A stretch of DNA of 64,000 bases from Calliopsis andreniformis (GCF_051401765.1 NW_027480422.1:20974001-21038000), one strand, 5' to 3'. Counted from the stretch's first letter, positions 37,429 to 51,880 are shown. Notes: generated by a model from the letters alone, not told the origin. Translations and numbers: made by a program.

Positions 37429-38386
37429 TCAGAGTTATATCTAGAATGGCCGGAACGTAGAAATGGCCGTCACTTTCACACTGGTTGCAATTATTCGCAT
37501 TATACGATGGAACAGCTGTTGTATTTATATTGTGTTTTATGCTTCTGGCAATGACTTCTTAGGCCCTAGCTATTCGATCTGGTGGAGCAACACCCTAGAG
37601 TGAAGCCTAGGTTGCCCGGAACCTAGAAGTGACTACCACTTCCCCACTGGTTGCAATTATTCGTGTTATACGATGGAAAAACCGTTGCATTTTCATTGTA
37701 TTTTATGCTTCGGGCGTTGACTTCTAAGGCCCTACCTATTCCATCTGGTGGAGCAACGCCCTAGAGTGAAGCCTAGGCTGCCCGGAACGTAGAAATGACC
37801 ATAATTTTCACATCGGTTGCAATTATTCGTTTTATACGATGGAGAAACTGTTGCATTTGTTTTGTATTTTACGCTTCTGGCGTTGACATCTAAGGCCCTA
37901 ACAATTCGTTCTGGCGGAACAACGCCCTAGAGTGAAGCCTAGGTTGCCCGGAACGTAGAAATGGCCATCACTTTCACTCTGGTTGCAATTACTCCTGTTA
38001 TACGATGGAAAAACTGTTGTATCTTTATTGTATTTTATGGTTCGGGCGTTGACTTCTAAGGCCCTAACTATTCGATCTGGTGGAGCAACGCCCTAGAGTG
38101 AAGCCTAGGTTGCCCGGAACGTAGAAATGACCATTACCTTCACACTGATTGCAATTATCCATTTTATACGACGGAAAAACTATTGTATTTTTATTGTATT
38201 TTATGCTTCGGGCGTTGACTTCTAAGGCCCTAACTATTCGATCTGGTGGAGCAACGCCCTAGGGTCAAGCCTAGGTTGCCAGGAGCGTAGAAATGACCAT
38301 AACCTTCACACTGGTTGCAATTATTCGTTTTATACGATGGAAAAGCTGTTGTATTTATTCTGTATTTTATGCTTCGGGCGTTGACT

Positions 38387-39714
38387 TCTAAGGCCCTTAC
38401 TATTGGATCTGGTGGAACAACGCCCTAGAGTGGAGCCTAGGTTGCCCGGAACGTAGAAATGACCATTACCTTCACACTGGTTGCAGTTATTCCTGTTATA
38501 CGATGGAAAAACTGTTGTATTTTTATTGTATTATATGCTTCGGGCGTTGACTTCTCAGGCCCTAACTATTCGCTCTGATGCAGCAACGCCCTAGAGTGAA
38601 TCCTAGGTTGAACGGAGCGCAGAGATGACCATCACATTCACACTGGTTGTAATTACTCCTGTAATGCGATGGAAAAACTGTTGTATCTTTATTGTGTTTT
38701 ATGCTTCTGTCGTTGACTTCTTAGGACCTGACCACTCGATCTGTTGGAGCAACGCGCTAGTGTGAAGCCTAGGTTGCCCGGAACGTAGAAATGACCATTA
38801 CCTTCACACTGATTGCAATTATTCATTTTACACGATGGAAAAACTATTGTGTTTTTATTGTATTTTATGCTTCGGACGTTGACTTCTAAGGAGCTAACTA
38901 TTCGCTCTGGTGGAGCAACGCCCTAGAGTCAAGCCTAGGTTGCCAGGTACGTAGAAATGACAATCACTTTCACACTGGTTGCAATTATTCGTGTTACACG
39001 AAGGAAAAACTGTTGTACTTGTTTTGTATTTTATGCTTCTGGCGTTGACTTCTCAGTCCCTTACTCTTGGATCTGGTGGAACAACGCCCTAGAGTGGAGC
39101 CTAGGTTGCCCGTAACGTAGAAATGACCATTACCTTCACACTGGTTGCAGCTATTCCTGTTATACGATGGAAAAGCTGTTGTATTTTTATTGTATTATAT
39201 GCTTCGGGCGTTGACTTCTCAGGCCCTAACTATTCGCTCTGATGCAGCAACGCCCTAGAGTGAATCCTAGGTTGAACGGAACGCAGAGATGACCATCTCA
39301 TTCACACTGGTTGTAATTACTCCTGTAATGCGATGGAAAAACTGTTGTATCTTTATTGTGTTTTATGCTTCTGTCGTTGACTTCTTAGGACCTGACCATT
39401 CGATCTGGTGGTGCAACGCCCTAGTGTAAAGCCTAGGTTGCCGGGAACGTAGAAATGACCATTACCTTCACACTGATTGCAATTATTCATTTTACACGAT
39501 GGAAAAACTATTGTGTTTTTATTGTATTTTATGCTTCGGGCGTTGACTTCTAAGGACCTAACTATTCGCTCTGGTGGAGCAACGCCCTAGAGTCAAGCCT
39601 AGGTTGCCAGGAACGTAGAAATGACCATCACTTTCACACTGGTTGCAATTATTCGTGTTACACGAAGGAAAAACTGTTGTACTTGTTTTGTATTTTATGC
39701 TTCTGGCGTTGACT
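38387..39714. repeat. Four-monomer (664-bp) tandem duplication
   Basis: TCTCAGTCCC at 39051 and 39715, and the dyad at 38988 and 39652, are both 664 bp apart. The two copies are about 38387-39050 and 39051-39714. They differ at scattered sites, for example GAACGGAGCG against GAACGGAACG, and TTGGAGCAACGCG against GTGGTGCAACGCC. The same pair is found again 11952 bp further on, so this duplication is older than that copy. Confidence 0.7.
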
Positions 39715-39786
39715 TCTCAGTCCCTTACTCTTGGATCTGGTGGAACAACGCCCTAGAGTGGAGCCTAGGTTGCCCGGAACGTAGAA

Positions 39787-42774
39787 ATGACCATTACCTT
39801 CACACTGGTTGCAGTTATTCCTGTTATATGATGGAAAAACTGTTGTATTCTTATTGTATTTTATGCACCTGGTGTTGACTTCCTAGGCCCTAGCTATTCG
39901 ATCTGGTGGAGCAACGCCTCAGAGTTATATCTAGGATGGCCGGAACGTAGAAATGGCCGTCACTCTCACACTGGTTGCAATTATTCGCTTTATACGATGC
40001 AACAGCTGATGTATTTATATTGTGTTTTATGCTTCTGGCGATGACTTCTTAGGCCCTATCTATTCGATCTGGTGGAGCAACACCCTAGAGTGATGCCTAG
40101 GTTGCCCGGAACCTAGAAGTGACTATCACTTTCACGCTGGTTGCAATTATTCGTGTTATACGATGGAAAAACCGTAGCATTTTCATTGTATTTTATGCTT
40201 CGGGCGTTGACTTCTAAGGCCCTAACTATTCCGTCTGGTAGAGCAACGCCCTAGAGTGAAGCCTAGGTTGCCCGGAACGTAGAAATGACCATAATTTTCA
40301 CATCTTTTGCAATTATTCGTTTTATACGATGGAAAAACTGTTGCATTTGTTTTGTATTTTACGCTTCTGGCGTTAACTTCTAAGGCCCTAACAATTCGTT
40401 CTGGCGGAACATCGCCCTAGAGTGAAGCCTAGGTTGCTCGGAACGTAGAAATGACCATCACTTTCACACTGGTTGCAATTACTCCTGTTATACGATGGAA
40501 AAACTGTTGTATCTTTATTGTATTTTATGCTTCGGTCGTTGGCTTCTAAGGCCCTAACTATTCGATCTGGTGGAGCAACGCCCTAGAGCCAAGCCTAGGT
40601 TGCCAGGAACGTAGATATGGCCATTACTTTCACACTGGATGCAATTATTCGTTTTATACGATGGAGAAAATGTTGTATTTATTCTGTATTTTATGCTTCG
40701 GGCGTTGACTTCTAAGGCCCTAACTATTCGATCTGGTGGAGCAACGCCTCAGAGTTATATCTAGAATGGCCGGAACGTAGAAATGGCCGTCACTTTCACA
40801 CTGGTTGCAATTATTCGCATTATACGATGGAACAGCTGTTTTATTTATATTGTGTTTTATGCTTCTGGCAATGACTTCTTAGGCCCTAGCTATTCGATCT
40901 GGTGGAGCAACACCCTAGAGTGAAGCCTAGGTTACCCGGAACCTAGAAGTGACTACTACTTCCACACTGGTTGCAATTATTCGTGTTATACGATGGAAAA
41001 ACCGTTGCATTTTCATTGTATTTTATGCTTCGGGCGTTGACTTCTCAGGCCCTAACTATTCGCTCTGATGCAGCAACGCCCTAGAGTGAATCCTAGGTTG
41101 AACGGAACGCAGAGATGACCATCACATTCACACTGATGGCAATTACTCATTCTATACGATGGAAAGACTGTTGTATTTTTATTGTATTTTATGCTCCGGG
41201 CGTAGACTTCTAGGGCCCTATCTATTCGATTTGGTAGAGCAACACCCTACAGTGAAGCCTAGGTTGCCTGGAACGTAGAAATGACCATTACCTTCACACT
41301 GGTTGCAGTTATTCCTGTTATATGATGGAAAAACTGTTGTATTCTTATTGTATTTTATGCACCTGGTGTTGACTTCCTAGGCCCTAGCTATTCGATCTGG
41401 TGGAGCAACGCCTCAGAGTTATATCTAGGATGGCCGGAACGTAGAAATGGCCGTCACTCTCACACTGGTTGCAATTATTCGCTTTATACGATGCAACAGC
41501 TGATGTATTTATATTGTGTTTTATGCTTCTGGCGATGACTTCTTAGGCCCTATCTATTCGATCTGGTGGAGCAACACCCTAGAGTGAAGCCTAGGTTGCC
41601 CGGAACCTAGAAGTGACTATCACTTTCACGCTGGTTGCAATTATTCGTGTTATACGATGGAAAAACCGTAGCATTTTCATTGTATTTTATGCTTCGGGCG
41701 TTGACTTCTAAGGCCCTAACTATTCCGTCTGGTAGAGCAACGCCCTAGAGTGAAGCCTAAGTTGCCCGGAACGTAGAAATGACCATAATTTTCACATCGG
41801 TTGCAATTATTCGTTTTATACGATGGAAAAACTGTTGCATTTGTTTTGTATTTTACGCTTCTGGCGTTAACTTCTAAGGCCCTAACAATTCGTTCTGGCG
41901 GAACATCGCCCTAGAGTGAAGCCTAGGTTGCTCGGAACGTAGAAATGACCATCACTTTCACACTGGTTGCAATTACTCCTGTTATACGATGGAAAAACTG
42001 TTGTATCTTTATTGTATTTTATGCTTCGGTCGTTGGCTTCTAAGGCCCTAACTATTCGATCTGGTGGAGCAACGCCCTAGAGCCAAGCGTAGGTTGCCCG
42101 GAACCTAGATATGGCCATTACTTTCACACTGGATGCAATTATTCGTTTTATACGATGGAAAAAATGTTGTATTTATTCTGTATTTTATGCTTCGGGCGTT
42201 GACTTCTAAGGCCCTAACTATTCGATCTGGTGGAGCAAGGCCTCAGAGTTATATCTAGAATGGCCGGAACGTAGAAATGGCCGTCACTTTCACACTGGTT
42301 TCAATTATTCGCATTATACGATGGAACAGCTGTTGTATTTATATTGTGTTTTATGCTTCTGGCAATGACTTCTTAGGCCCTAGCTATTCGATCTGGTGGA
42401 GCAACACCCTAGAGTGCAGCCTAGGTTGCCCGGAACCTAGAAGTGACTACTACTTCCACACTGGTTGCAATTATTCGTGTTATACGATGGAAAAACCGTT
42501 GCATTTTCATTGTATTTTATGCTTCGGGCGTTGTCTTCTCAGGCCCTAACTATTCGCTCTGATGCAGCAACGCCCTAGAGTGAATCCTAGGTTGAACGGA
42601 ACGCAGAGATGACCATCACATTCACACTGATGGCAATTACTCATTCTATACGATGGAAAGACTGTTGTATTTTTATTGTATTTTATGCTCCGGGCGTAGA
42701 CTTCTAGGGCCCTATCTATTCGATTTGGTAGAGCAACACCCTACAGTGAAGCCTAGGTTGCCTGGAACGTAGAA
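39787..42774. repeat. Nine-monomer (1494-bp) tandem duplication
   Basis: ATGACCATTACC at 39787 and 41281, and GGTGTTGACTTCC at 39871 and 41365, are 1494 bp apart. The order of types stays the same to the CCGGGCGTAGAC monomer near 41.20 and 42.69 kb. The rare reading CACTCTCACACTGG is shared by both copies. The junction near 41270 lies in the conserved GTAGAAATG segment. The second copy overlaps the start of the 13-monomer repeat. Confidence 0.75.
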
Positions 42775-45700
42775 ATGGCCATAATTTTCACATCGGTTGC
42801 AATTATTCGTTTTATACGATGGATAAACTGTTGCATTTGTTTTGTATTTTACGCTTCCGGCGTTGACTTCTAAGGCCCTAACAATTCGTTTTGGCGGAAC
42901 AACGCCCTAGAGTGAAGCCTAGGTTGCCCGGAACGTAGAAATGACCATCACTTTCACAGTGGTTGCAATTACTCCTGTTATACGATGGAAAAACTGCTGT
43001 ATCTTTATTGTATTTTATGCTTCGGGCGTTGACTTCTAGGGCCCTAACTATTCGTTCTGGTGGAGCAACGCCCTAGAGTGAAGCCTAGGTTGCCCGGAAC
43101 GTAGAAATGACCATTACCTTCACACTGGTTGCAGGTATTCCTATTATACGATGGAAAAACTGTTGTATTTTTATTGTATTATATGCTTCGGCCGTTGACT
43201 TCTCAGGCCCTAACTATTCGATCTGATGCAGCAACGCCCTAGAGTGAATCCTAGGTTGAACGGAACGCAGAGATGACCATTACCTTAACACTGATGGCTA
43301 TTGCTCATTTTATACGATGGAAAAACTGTTGTATTTTTATTGTATTTTATGCTCCGGGCGTAGACTTCTAAGGCCCTATCTACTCGATTTGGTAGAGTAA
43401 CACCCTACAGTGAAGCCTAGGTTGCCTGGAACGTAGAAATGTCTATCACTTTCACACGGGTCGCAATTATTCGTGTCATACGATGGAAAAACTGTTGTAT
43501 TTGCATTGTATTTTATGCTTCTGGCGTTGACTTCTTAGGCCCTAACTATTCGATCTGGTGGAGCAACGCCCTAGAGTGAAGGCTAGGTTGCCCGGAACGT
43601 AGAAATGACCATCACCTTCACACTGGTTGTAATTACTCCTGTCATGCGATGGAAAAACTGGTGTATCTTTATTGTGTTTTATGCTTCTGGCGTTGACTTC
43701 TTAGGCCCTGACCATGCGATCTGGTGGAGCAACACCCTAGAGTGAAGCCTAGGTTGCCCGGAACGTAGAAATGACCATTACCTTCACACTGGTTGCAATT
43801 ATTCGTTTTATACAACGGAAAAACTGTTGCATTTGTTTTGTATTTTACGCTTCTGGCGTTGACTTCTAAGGCCCTAACAATTCGTTCTGGCGGAACAACG
43901 CCCTAGAGTGAAGCCTAGGTTGCCCGGAACGTAGAAATGACCATCACTTTCACACTGGTTGCAATTACTCCTGTTATACGATAGAAAAACTGTTGCATCT
44001 TTATTGTACTTTATGCTTCGGGCGTTGACTTCTAAGGCCCTAACAATTCGATCTGGTGGAGCAACGCCCTAGAGCCAAGCCTAGGTTGCCAGGGACGTAG
44101 AAATGACCATAACTTTCACACTGGTTGCAATTATTCGTTTTATACGATGGAAAAACTGTTGTATCTTTATTGTATTTTATGCTTCGGTCGTTGGCTTCTA
44201 AGGCCCTAACTATTCGATCTGGTGGAGCAACGCCCTAGGGCCAAGCCTAGGTTGCCCGGAACCTAGATATGGCCATTACTTTCACACTGGATGCAATTAT
44301 TCGTTTTATACGATGGAAAAAATGTTGTATTTATTCTGTATTTTATGCTTCGGGCGTTGACTTCTAAGGCCCTAACTATTCGATCTGGTGGAGCAAGGCC
44401 TCAGAGTTATATCTAGAATGGCCGGAACGTAGAAATGGCCGTCACTTTCACACTGGTTTCAATTATTCGCATTATACGATGGAACAGCTGTTGTATTTAT
44501 ATTGTGTTTTATGCTTCTGGCAATGACTTCTTAGGCCCTAGCTATTCGATCTGGTGGAGCAACACCCTAGAGTGCAGCATAGGTTGCCCGGAACCTAGAA
44601 GTGACTACTACTTCCACACTGGTTGCAATTATTCGTGTTATACGATGGAAAAACCGTTGCATTTTCATTGTATTTTATGCTTCGGGCGTTGTCTTCTCAG
44701 GCCCTAACTATTCGCTCTGATGCAGCAACGCCCTAGAGTGAATCCTAGGTTGAACGGAACGCAGAGATGACCATCACATTCACACTGATGGCAATTACTC
44801 ATTCTATACGATGGAAAGACTGTTGTATTTTTATTGTATTTTATGCTCCGGGCGTAGACTTCTAGGGCCCTATCTATTCGATTTGGTAGAGCAACACCCT
44901 ACAGTGAAGCCTAGGTTGCCTGGAACGTAGAAATGGCCATAATTTTCACATCGGTTGCAATTATTCGTTTTATACGATGGATAAACTGTTGCATTTGTTT
45001 TGTATTTTACGCTTCCGGCGTTGACTTCTAAGGCCCTAACAATTCGTTTTGGCGGAACAACGCCCTAGAGTGAAGCCTAGGTTGCCCGGAACGTAGAAAT
45101 GACCATCACTTTCACAGTGGTTGCAATTACTCCTGTTATACGATGGAAAAACTGCTGTATCTTTATTGTATTTTATGCTTCGGGCGTTGACTTCTAGGGC
45201 CCTAACTATTCGTTCTGGTGGAGCAACGCCCTAGAGTGAAGCCTAGGTTGCCCGGAACGTAGAAATGACCATTACCTTCACACTGGTTGCAGGTATTCCT
45301 ATTATACGATGGAAAAACTGTTGTATTTTTATTGTATTATATGCTTCGGCCGTTGACTTCTCAGGCCCTAACTATTCGATCTGATGCAGCAACGCCCTAG
45401 AGTGAATCCTAGGTTGAACGGAACGCAGAGATGACCATTACCTTAACACTGATGGCTATTGCTCATTTTATACGATGGAAAAACTGTTGTATTTTTATTG
45501 TATTTTATGCTCCGGGCGTAGACTTCTAAGGCCCTATCTACTCGATTTGGTAGAGTAACACCCTACAGTGAAGCCTAGGTTGCCTGGAACGTAGAAATGT
45601 CTATCACTTTCACACGGGTCGCAATTATTCGTGTCATACGATGGAAAAACTGTTGTATTTGCATTGTATTTTATGCTTCTGGCGTTGACTTCTTAGGCCC

Positions 45701-46600
45701 TAACTATTCGATCTGGTGGAGCAACGCCCTAGAGTGAAGGCTAGGTTGCCCGGAACGTAGAAATGACCATCACCTTCACACTGGTTGTAATTACTCCTGT
45801 CATGCGATGGAAAAACTGGTGTATCTTTATTGTGTTTTATGCTTCTGGCGTTGACTTCTTAGGCCCTGACCATGCGATCTGGTGGAGCAACACCCTAGAG
45901 TGAAGCCTAGGTTGCCCGGAACGTAGAAATGACCATTACCTTCACACTGGTTGCAATTATTCGTTTTATACAACGGAAAAACTGTTGCATTTGTTTTGTA
46001 TTTTACGCTTCTGGCGTTGACTTCTAAGGCCCTAACAATTCGTTCTGGCGGAACAACGCCCTAGAGTGAAGCCTAGGTTGCCCGGAACGTAGAAATGACC
46101 ATCACTTTCACACTGGTTGCAATTACTCCTGTTATACGATAGAAAAACTGTTGCATCTTTATTGTACTTTATGCTTCGGGCGTTGACTTCTAAGGCCCTA
46201 ACAATTCGATCTGGTGGAGCAACGCCCTAGAGCCAAGCCTAGTTTGCCAGGGACGTAGAAATGACCATAACTTTCACACTGGTTGCAATTATTCGTTTTA
46301 TACGATGGAAAAACTGTTGTATCTTTATTGTATTTTATGCTTCGGTCGTTGGCTTCTAAGGCCCTAACTATTCGATCTGGTGGAGCAACGCCCTAGGGCC
46401 AAGCCTAGGTTGCCCGGAACCTAGATATGGCCATTACTTTTACACTGGATGCAATTATTCGTTTTATACGATGGAAAAACTGTTGCATTTATTCTGTATT
46501 TTATGCTTCGGGCGTTGACTTCTAAGGCCCTAACTATTCGATCTGGTGGAGCAAGGCCTCAGAGTTATATCTAGAATGGCCGGAACGTAGAAATGGCCGT
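42003..46600. repeat. 13-monomer (2158-bp) repeat, two copies plus part of a third
   Basis: GTATCTTTAT before TTCGGTCGTTGG is at 42003, 44161 and 46319, each 2158 bp apart. The first two copies are nearly identical and share rare readings: AAGGCCTCAG, CTGGTTTCAATT, GTTGTCTTCTC, ATGTCTATC, CATGCGATCTGG and TATACAACGG. Differences include CAAGCGTAGG near 42087 against CAAGCCTAGG near 44245. The third copy starts in register but loses the shared readings by about 46600 (CTGGTTGCAATT). The junction at 44161 is in the A-tract segment between TATACGATGG and GTATC. Part of the unit (about 43.5-43.8 kb) matches 8.97-9.27 kb. Confidence 0.85.
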
Positions 46601-49600
46601 CACTTTCACACTGGTTGCAATTATTCGCATTATACGATGGAACAGCTGTTGTATTTATATTGTGTTTTATGCTTCTGGCAATGACTTCTTAGGCCCTAGC
46701 TACTCGATCTGGTGGAGCACCACCCTAGAGTGAAGCCTAGGTTGCCCGGAACCTAGACGTGACTACCACTTCCCCACTGGTTGCAATTATTCGTGTTATA
46801 CGATGGAAAAACCGTTGCATTTTCATTGTATTTTATGCTTCGGGCGTTGACTTCTCAGGCCCTAACTATTCGCTCTGATGCAGCAACGACCTAGAGTGAA
46901 TCCTAGGTTGAGCGGAACGCAGAGATGACCATCACATTCACACTGATGGCAATTACTCATTCTATAAGATGGAAAGACTGTTGTATTTTTATTGTATTTT
47001 ATGCTCCGGGCGTAGACTTCTAGGGCCCTATCTATTCGATTTGGTAGAGCAACACCCTACAGTGAAGCCTAGGTTGCCTGGAACGTAGAAATGGCCATAA
47101 TTTTCACATCGGTTGCAATTATTCGTTTTATACGATGGAAAAACTGTTGCATTTGTTTTGTATTTTACGCTTCCGGCGTTGACTTCTAAGGCCCTAACAA
47201 TTCGTTTTGGCGGAACAACGCCCTAGAGTGAAGCCTAGGTTGCCCGGAACGTAGAAATGACCATCACTTTCACACTGGTTGCAATTACTCCTGTTATACG
47301 ATGGAAAAACTGCTGTATCTTTATTGTATTTTATGCTTCGGGCGTTGACTTCTAGGGCCCTAACTATTCGTTCTGGTGGAGCAACGCCCTAGAGTGAAGC
47401 CTAGGTTGCCCGGAACGTAGAAATAACCATTACCTTCACACTGGTTGCAGGTATTCCTATTATACGATGGAAAAACTGTTGTATTTTTATTGTATTATAT
47501 GCTTCGGCCGTTGACTTCTCATGCCCTAACTATTCGATCTGATGCAGCAACGCCCTAGAGTGAATCCTAGGTTGAACGGAACGCAGAGATGACCATCACC
47601 TTCACACTGGTTGCAGTTATTCCTGTTATATGATGGAAAAACTGTTGTATTCTTATTGTATTTTATGCACCTGGTGTTGACTTCCTAGGCCCTAGCTATT
47701 CGATCTGGTGGAGCAACGCCTCGGAGTTATATCTAGGATGGCCGGAACGTAGAAATGGCCGTCACTTTCACACTGGTTGCAATTATTCGCTTTATACGAT
47801 GCAACAGCTGATGTATTTATATTGTGTTTTATGCTTCTGGCGATGACTTCTTAGGCCCTATCTATTCGATCTGGTGGAGCAACACCCTAGAGTGAAGCCT
47901 AGGTTGCCCGGAACCTAGAAGTGACTATCACTTTCACACTGGTTGCAATTATTCGTGTTATACGATGGAAAAACCGTAGCATTTTCATTGTATTTTAAGC
48001 TTCGGGCGTTGACTTCTAAGGCCCTAACTATTCCGTCTGGTGGAGCAACGCCCTAGAGTGAAGCCTAGGTTTCCCGGAACGTAGAAATGACCATTACCTT
48101 CACACTGATTGCAATTATCCATTTTATACGACGGAAAAACTATTGTATTTTTATTGTATTTTATGCTTCGGGCGTTGACTTCTAAGGCCCTAACTATTCG
48201 ATCTGGTGGAGCAACGCCCTAGGGTCAAGCCTAGGTTGCCAGGAACGTAGAAATGACCATAACCTTCACACTGGTTGCAATTATTCGTTTTATACGATGG
48301 AAAAACTGTTGTATTTATTTTGTATTTTATGCTTCGGGCGTTGACTTCTAAGGCCCTTACTATTGGATCTGGTGGAACAACGCCCTAGAGTGGAGCCTAG
48401 GTTGCCCGTAACGTAGAAATGACCATTACCTTCACACTGGTTGCAGTTATTCCTGTTATACGATGGAAAAACTGTTGTATTTTTATTGTATTATATGCTT
48501 CGGGCGTTGACTTCTCAGGCCCTAACTATTCGCTCTGATGCAGCAACGCCCTAGAGTGAATCCTAGGTTGAACGGAACGCAGAGATGACCATCTCATTCA
48601 CACTGGTTGTAATTACTCCTGTAATGCGATGGAAAAACTGTTGTATCTTTATTGTGTTTTATGCTTCTGTCGTTGACTTATTAGGACCTGACCATTCGAT
48701 CTGGTGGTGCAACGCCCTAGTGTGAAGCCTAGGATGCCGGGAACGTAGAAATGACCATTACCTTCACACTGATTGCAATTATTCATTTTACACGATGGAA
48801 AAACTATTGTGTTTTTATTGTATTTTATGCTTCGGGCGTTGACTTCTAAGGACCTAACTATTCGCTCTGGTGGAGCAACGCCCTAGAGTCAAGCCTAGGT
48901 TGCCAGGAACGTAGAAATGACCATCACTTTCACACTGGTTGCAATTATTCGTGTTACACGAAGGAAAAACTGTTGTACTTGTTTTGTATTTTATGCTTCT
49001 GGCGTTAACTTCTAAGGCCCTAACAATTCGTTCTGGCAGAACATCGCCCTAGAGTGAAGCCTAGGTTGCTCGGAGCGTAGAAATGACCATCACTTTCACA
49101 CTGGTTGCAATTACTCCTGTTATACGATGGAAAAACTGTTGTATCTTTATTGTATTTTATGCTTCGGTCGTTGGCTTCTAAGGCCCTAACTATTCGATCT
49201 GGTGGAGCAACACCCTAGAGCCAAGCCTAGGTTGCCCGGAACCTAGATATGGCCATTACTTTCACACTGGATGCAATTATTCGTTTTATACGATGGAAAA
49301 AATGTTGTATTTATTCTGTATTTTATGCTTCGGGCGTTGACTTCTAAGGCCCTAACTATTCGATCTGGTGGATCAACGCCTCAGAGTTATATCTAGAATG
49401 GCCGGAACGTAGAAATGGCCGTCACTTTCACACTGGTTGCAATTATTCGCATTATACGATGGAACAGCTGTTGTATTTATATTGTGTTTTATGCTTCTGG
49501 CAATGACTTCTTAGGCCCTAGCTATTCGATCTGGTGGAGCAACACCCTAGAGTGAAGCCTAGGTTGCCCGGAACCTAGAAGTGACTACCACTTCCCCACT

Positions 49601-50010
49601 GGTTGCAATTATTCGTGTTATACGATGGAAAAACCGTTGCATTTTCATTGTATTTTATGCTTCGGGCGTTGACTTCTAAGGCCCTACCTATTCCAACTGG
49701 TGGAGCAACGCCCTAGAGTGAAGCCTAGGCTGCCCGGAACGTAGAAATGACCATAATTTTCACATCGGTTGCAATTATTCGTTTTATACGATGGAAAAAC
49801 TGTTGCATTTGTTTTGTATTTTACGCTTCTGGCGTTGACATCTAAGGCCCTAACAATTCGTTCTGGCGGAACAACGCCCTAGAGTGAAGCCTAGGTTGCC
49901 CGGAACGTAGAAATGGCCATCACTTTCACTCTGGTTGCAATTACTCCTGTTATACGATGGAAAAACTGTTGTATCTTTATTGTATTTTATGGTTCGGGCG
50001 TTGACTTCTA
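46319..50010. repeat. Dispersed colinear copy of the 25-mer unit
   Basis: This segment follows 26233-29924 at a constant offset of 20086 bp (121 monomers): AAGCTT 27911 pairs with 47997, the dyad 28862 with 48948, and CGCCTCAGAG 29291 with 49377. It has more differences from the 25-mer than the tandem copies have among themselves, for example GTAGAAATGA at 49077 where the tandem copies read GTACAAATGA, so it separated earlier. At its right end, near 50008, the order changes in the AGGCCCT segment exactly as it does near 38056. Confidence 0.8.
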
Positions 50011-51880
50011 AGGCCCTAACTATTCGATCTGGTGGAGCAACGCCCTAGAGTGAAGCCTAGGTTGCCCGGAACGTAGAAATGACCATTACCTTCACACTGA
50101 TTGCAATTATCCATTTTATACGACGGAAAAACTATTGTATTTTTATTGTATTTTATGCTTCGGGCGTTGACTTCTAAGGCCCTAACTATTCGATCTGGTG
50201 GAGCAACGCCCTAGGGTCAAGCCTAGGTTGCCAGGAGCGTAGAAATGACCATAACCTTCACACTGGTTGCAATTATTCGTTTTATACGATGGAAAAACTG
50301 TTGTATTTATTCTGTATTTTATGCTTCGGGCGTTGACTTCTAAGGCCCTTACTATTGGATCTGGTGGAACAACGCCCTAGAGTGGAGCCTAGGTTGCCCG
50401 GAACGTAGAAATGACCATTACCTTCACACTGGTTGCAGTTATTCCTGTTATACGATGGAAAAACTGTTGTATTTTTATTGTATTATATGCTTCGGGCGTT
50501 GACTTCTCAGGCCCTAACTATTCGCTCTGATGCAGCAACGCCCTAGAGTGAATCCTAGGTTGAACGGAGCGCAGAGATGACCATCACATTCACACTGGTT
50601 GTAATTACTCCTGTAATGCGATGGAAAAACTGTTGTATCTTTATTGTGTTTTATGCTTCTGTCGTTGACTTCTTAGGACCTGACCACTCGATCTGGTGGA
50701 GCAACGCGCTAGTGTGAAGCCTAGGTTGCCCGGAACGTAGAAATGACCATTACCTTCACACTGATTGCAATTATTCATTTTACACGATGGAAAAACTATT
50801 GTGTTTTTATTGTATTTTATGCTTCGGGCGTTGACTTCTAAGGAGCTAACTATTCGCTCTGGTGGAGCAACGCCCTAGAGTCAAGCCTAGGTTGCCAGGT
50901 ACGTAGAAATGACCATCACTTTCACACTGGTTGCAATTATTCGTGTTACACGAAGGAAAAACTGTTGTACTTGTTTTGTATTTTATGCTTCTGGCGTTGA
51001 CTTCTCAGTCCCTTACTCTTGGATCTGGTGGAACAACGCCCTAGAGTGGAGCCTAGGTTGCCCGTAACGTAGAAATGACCATTACCTTCACACTGGTTGC
51101 AGTTATTCCTGTTATACGATGGAAAAACTGTTGTATTTTTATTGTATTATATACTTCGGGCGTTGACTTCTCAGGCCCTAACTATTCGCTCTGATGCAGC
51201 AACGCCCTAGAGTGAATCCTAGGTTGAACGAAACGCAGAGATGACCATCTCATTCACACTGGTTGTAATTACTCCTGTAATGCGATGGAAAAACTGTTGT
51301 ATCTTTATTGTGTTTTATGCTTCTGTCGTTGACTTCTTAGGACCTGACCATTCGATCTGGTGGTGCAACGCCCTAGTGTGAAGCCTAGGTTGCCGGGAAC
51401 GTAGAAATGACCATTACCTTCACACTGATTGCAATTATTCATTTTACACGATGGAAAAACTATTGTGTTTTTATTGTATTTTATGCTTCGGGCGTTGACT
51501 TCTAAGGACCTAACTATTCGCTCTGGTGGAGCAACGCCCTAGAGTCAAGCCTAGGTTGCCAGGAACGTAGAAATGACCATCACTTTCACACTGGTTGCAA
51601 TTATTCGTGTTACACGAAGGAAAAACTGTTGTACTTGTTTTGTATTTTATGCTTCTGGCGTTGACTTCTCAGTCCCTTACTCTTGGATCTGGTGGAACAA
51701 CGCCCTAGAGTGGAGCCTAGGTTGCCCGGAACGTAGAAATGACCATTACCTTCACACTGGTTGCAGTTATTCCTGTTATATGATGGAAAAACTGTTGTAT
51801 TCTTATTGTATTTTATGCACCTGGTGTTGACTTCCTAGGCCCTAGCTATTCGATCTGGTGGAGCAACGCCTCAGAGTTAT
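49377..51880. repeat. Copy of 37425-39930 at 11952 bp
   Basis: Offset 11952 bp is 72 monomers. CGCCTCAGAG 37425 pairs with 49377, and the dyads 38988 and 39652 pair with 50940 and 51604. The 4-monomer duplication is included. Small differences exist, such as GTTGGAGCAACG near 38742 against GTGGAGCAACG near 50694. The match ends near 51880, where one copy has TCTAGGATGG and the other TCTAGAATGG with a different following monomer. Confidence 0.8.

Noticed and set aside
23761..48002. AAGCTT hexamers as functional sites
   Set aside because: They arise from one base change (TTTATGCTT to TTTAAGCTT) in a single monomer type and spread with block duplication (11311, 14963, 17619, 21271, 23761, 27911, 32061, 36211, 47997). 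They are useful as markers only.
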